12,579 bases of DNA from an uncultured Bacilli bacterium (GTDB lineage Bacteria; Bacillota_I; Bacilli_A; RF39; UBA660). The notes beneath the pieces were generated by a model. The model ran no database searches and was not told the origin of the DNA. It saw nothing but the letters and a program-made list of their open reading frames with translations. How positions within the stretch are numbered: position 1 is the first letter of the stretch; every line of letters starts with the position of its first letter. The stretch is taken from positions 1-12,579 of the forward strand of contig CAKONT010000016.1 in the NCBI GenBank assembly GCA_934097255.1, given 5' to 3'. Position numbers and translations under genes: made by a program. Shown in pieces: positions 12,325 through 12,579 of this stretch.

Positions 12325-12579
12325 TTTGGTTGGTGTTCTTGTTAATGAAAAGGATATAGAACTATCAGAAATAGAAGAAAAGTTAGAAAGAATGTTTGGA
12401 CCGAACTTAAATGATGCAGATTATTTAATTAAAGCAAGAAAAATTATTGAAAAAGATTCAATAATTATGAATATTACAGAAACATTAATTGACAAATTAT
12501 ATAAAGTAAAAGATAGAGAAATATTTAAAAAAGTAAAAGAAAAAAATGAAAATGTAAAGGTTATTATAGCAACTAATCA
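12302..12579 (+). CDS. HAD-like hydrolase, 3' end outside window
   Basis: N-terminal 92 residues of a haloacid-dehalogenase-superfamily protein. Motif I is VVAFDLVGVLV (Asp8 as nucleophile) and motif II appears as VIIATN at the window edge (Thr as the hydroxyl residue). The helical stretch between them is a short cap of the type I kind. The second Asp of motif I (D-x-D) is Val10, so classical phosphatase acid/base chemistry would be affected. The GGAGGG ribosome site (12291-12296) lies five bases before the ATG. The gene overlaps the end of the preceding peptidase-fold frame, so the two were probably coupled. The substrate is unknown. Confidence 0.8.
   Translation, partial: MIKVVAFDLVGVLVNEKDIELSEIEEKLERMFGPNLNDADYLIKARKIIEKDSIIMNITETLIDKLYKVKDREIFKKVKEKNENVKVIIATN

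Noticed and set aside
1..12579. CRISPR array, tRNA, rRNA, riboswitch, insertion sequence or transposase
   Set aside because: No spaced repeats, cloverleaf, conserved riboswitch core or transposase frame was recognised on reading both strands; the only repeats are those listed.
462..12579. TGA read as Trp (Mycoplasma code)
   Set aside because: Trp positions in conserved motifs use TGG, and TGA falls at sensible gene ends such as the ASCH-patatin junction.

Overview
The window is very AT-rich DNA (roughly 25% GC by eye) with short intergenic gaps, AGGAGG-type ribosome binding sites and TAA-dominated stops. TGG encodes Trp and TGA acts as a stop (for example the ASCH gene at 2523-2525), so the code looks standard rather than Mycoplasma-type. 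A CotD-like spore coat protein, two tiny YjcZ-like sporulation proteins behind a sigma-K-like promoter, a PrsA foldase lipoprotein, RecX, RpoZ (omega) and a SufCDSU operon point to a spore-forming Firmicute of the Bacilli/Erysipelotrichia/RF39-like, Mollicute-adjacent kind. The exact lineage is an inference.

Layout. 1-345: cotD-like gene with a UUCG terminator. 462-3790: accessory-looking block, all on the + strand. It holds a uracil-DNA-glycosylase-superfamily protein with four Fe-S-type cysteines, a PIN nuclease fused to a winged-helix-like domain, an ASCH protein and a patatin-like phospholipase. The last three look like one operon, and ASCH and patatin overlap by 4 nt. The terminator/promoter segment after cotD recurs in diverged form between the glycosylase and PIN genes. 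3903-4097: rpoZ, whose start region carries a 23-bp perfect tandem duplication that creates an eight-codon upstream minicistron. 4138-4566 (-): DUF4282-like membrane protein, divergent from recX (4667-5401). 5425-6411 (-): prsA. 6555-6777: two YjcZ-like microproteins. 6799-7161 (-): HIT-family hydrolase. 7280-8353: membrane-anchored bacterial Ig-like protein.

8439-11569: suf operon, sufC, short sufD-like, sufS, sufU, tightly packed. The usual Firmicute order continues with sufB, but here sufU is followed by a 296-bp non-coding stretch with a 46-bp perfect palindrome. The scaffold subunit is only 247 residues instead of about 430. SufS removes sulfur from cysteine, SufU accepts it, and SufC with the SufB/D-type scaffold builds the cluster. 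The glycosylase-like protein upstream is a plausible Fe-S client.

11866-12324: gene whose second half looks like the His-containing half of a C39/papain-like cysteine peptidase fold, interrupted by one in-frame TAA. 12302-12579: start of a HAD-like hydrolase, cut by the window end.

Convergent gene pairs repeatedly share one bidirectional terminator, and in two of three cases the hairpin overlaps both stop codons. The best candidates for something undescribed are the PIN-wHTH/ASCH/patatin operon (with the neighbouring glycosylase), the reduced suf operon and the rpoZ minicistron.
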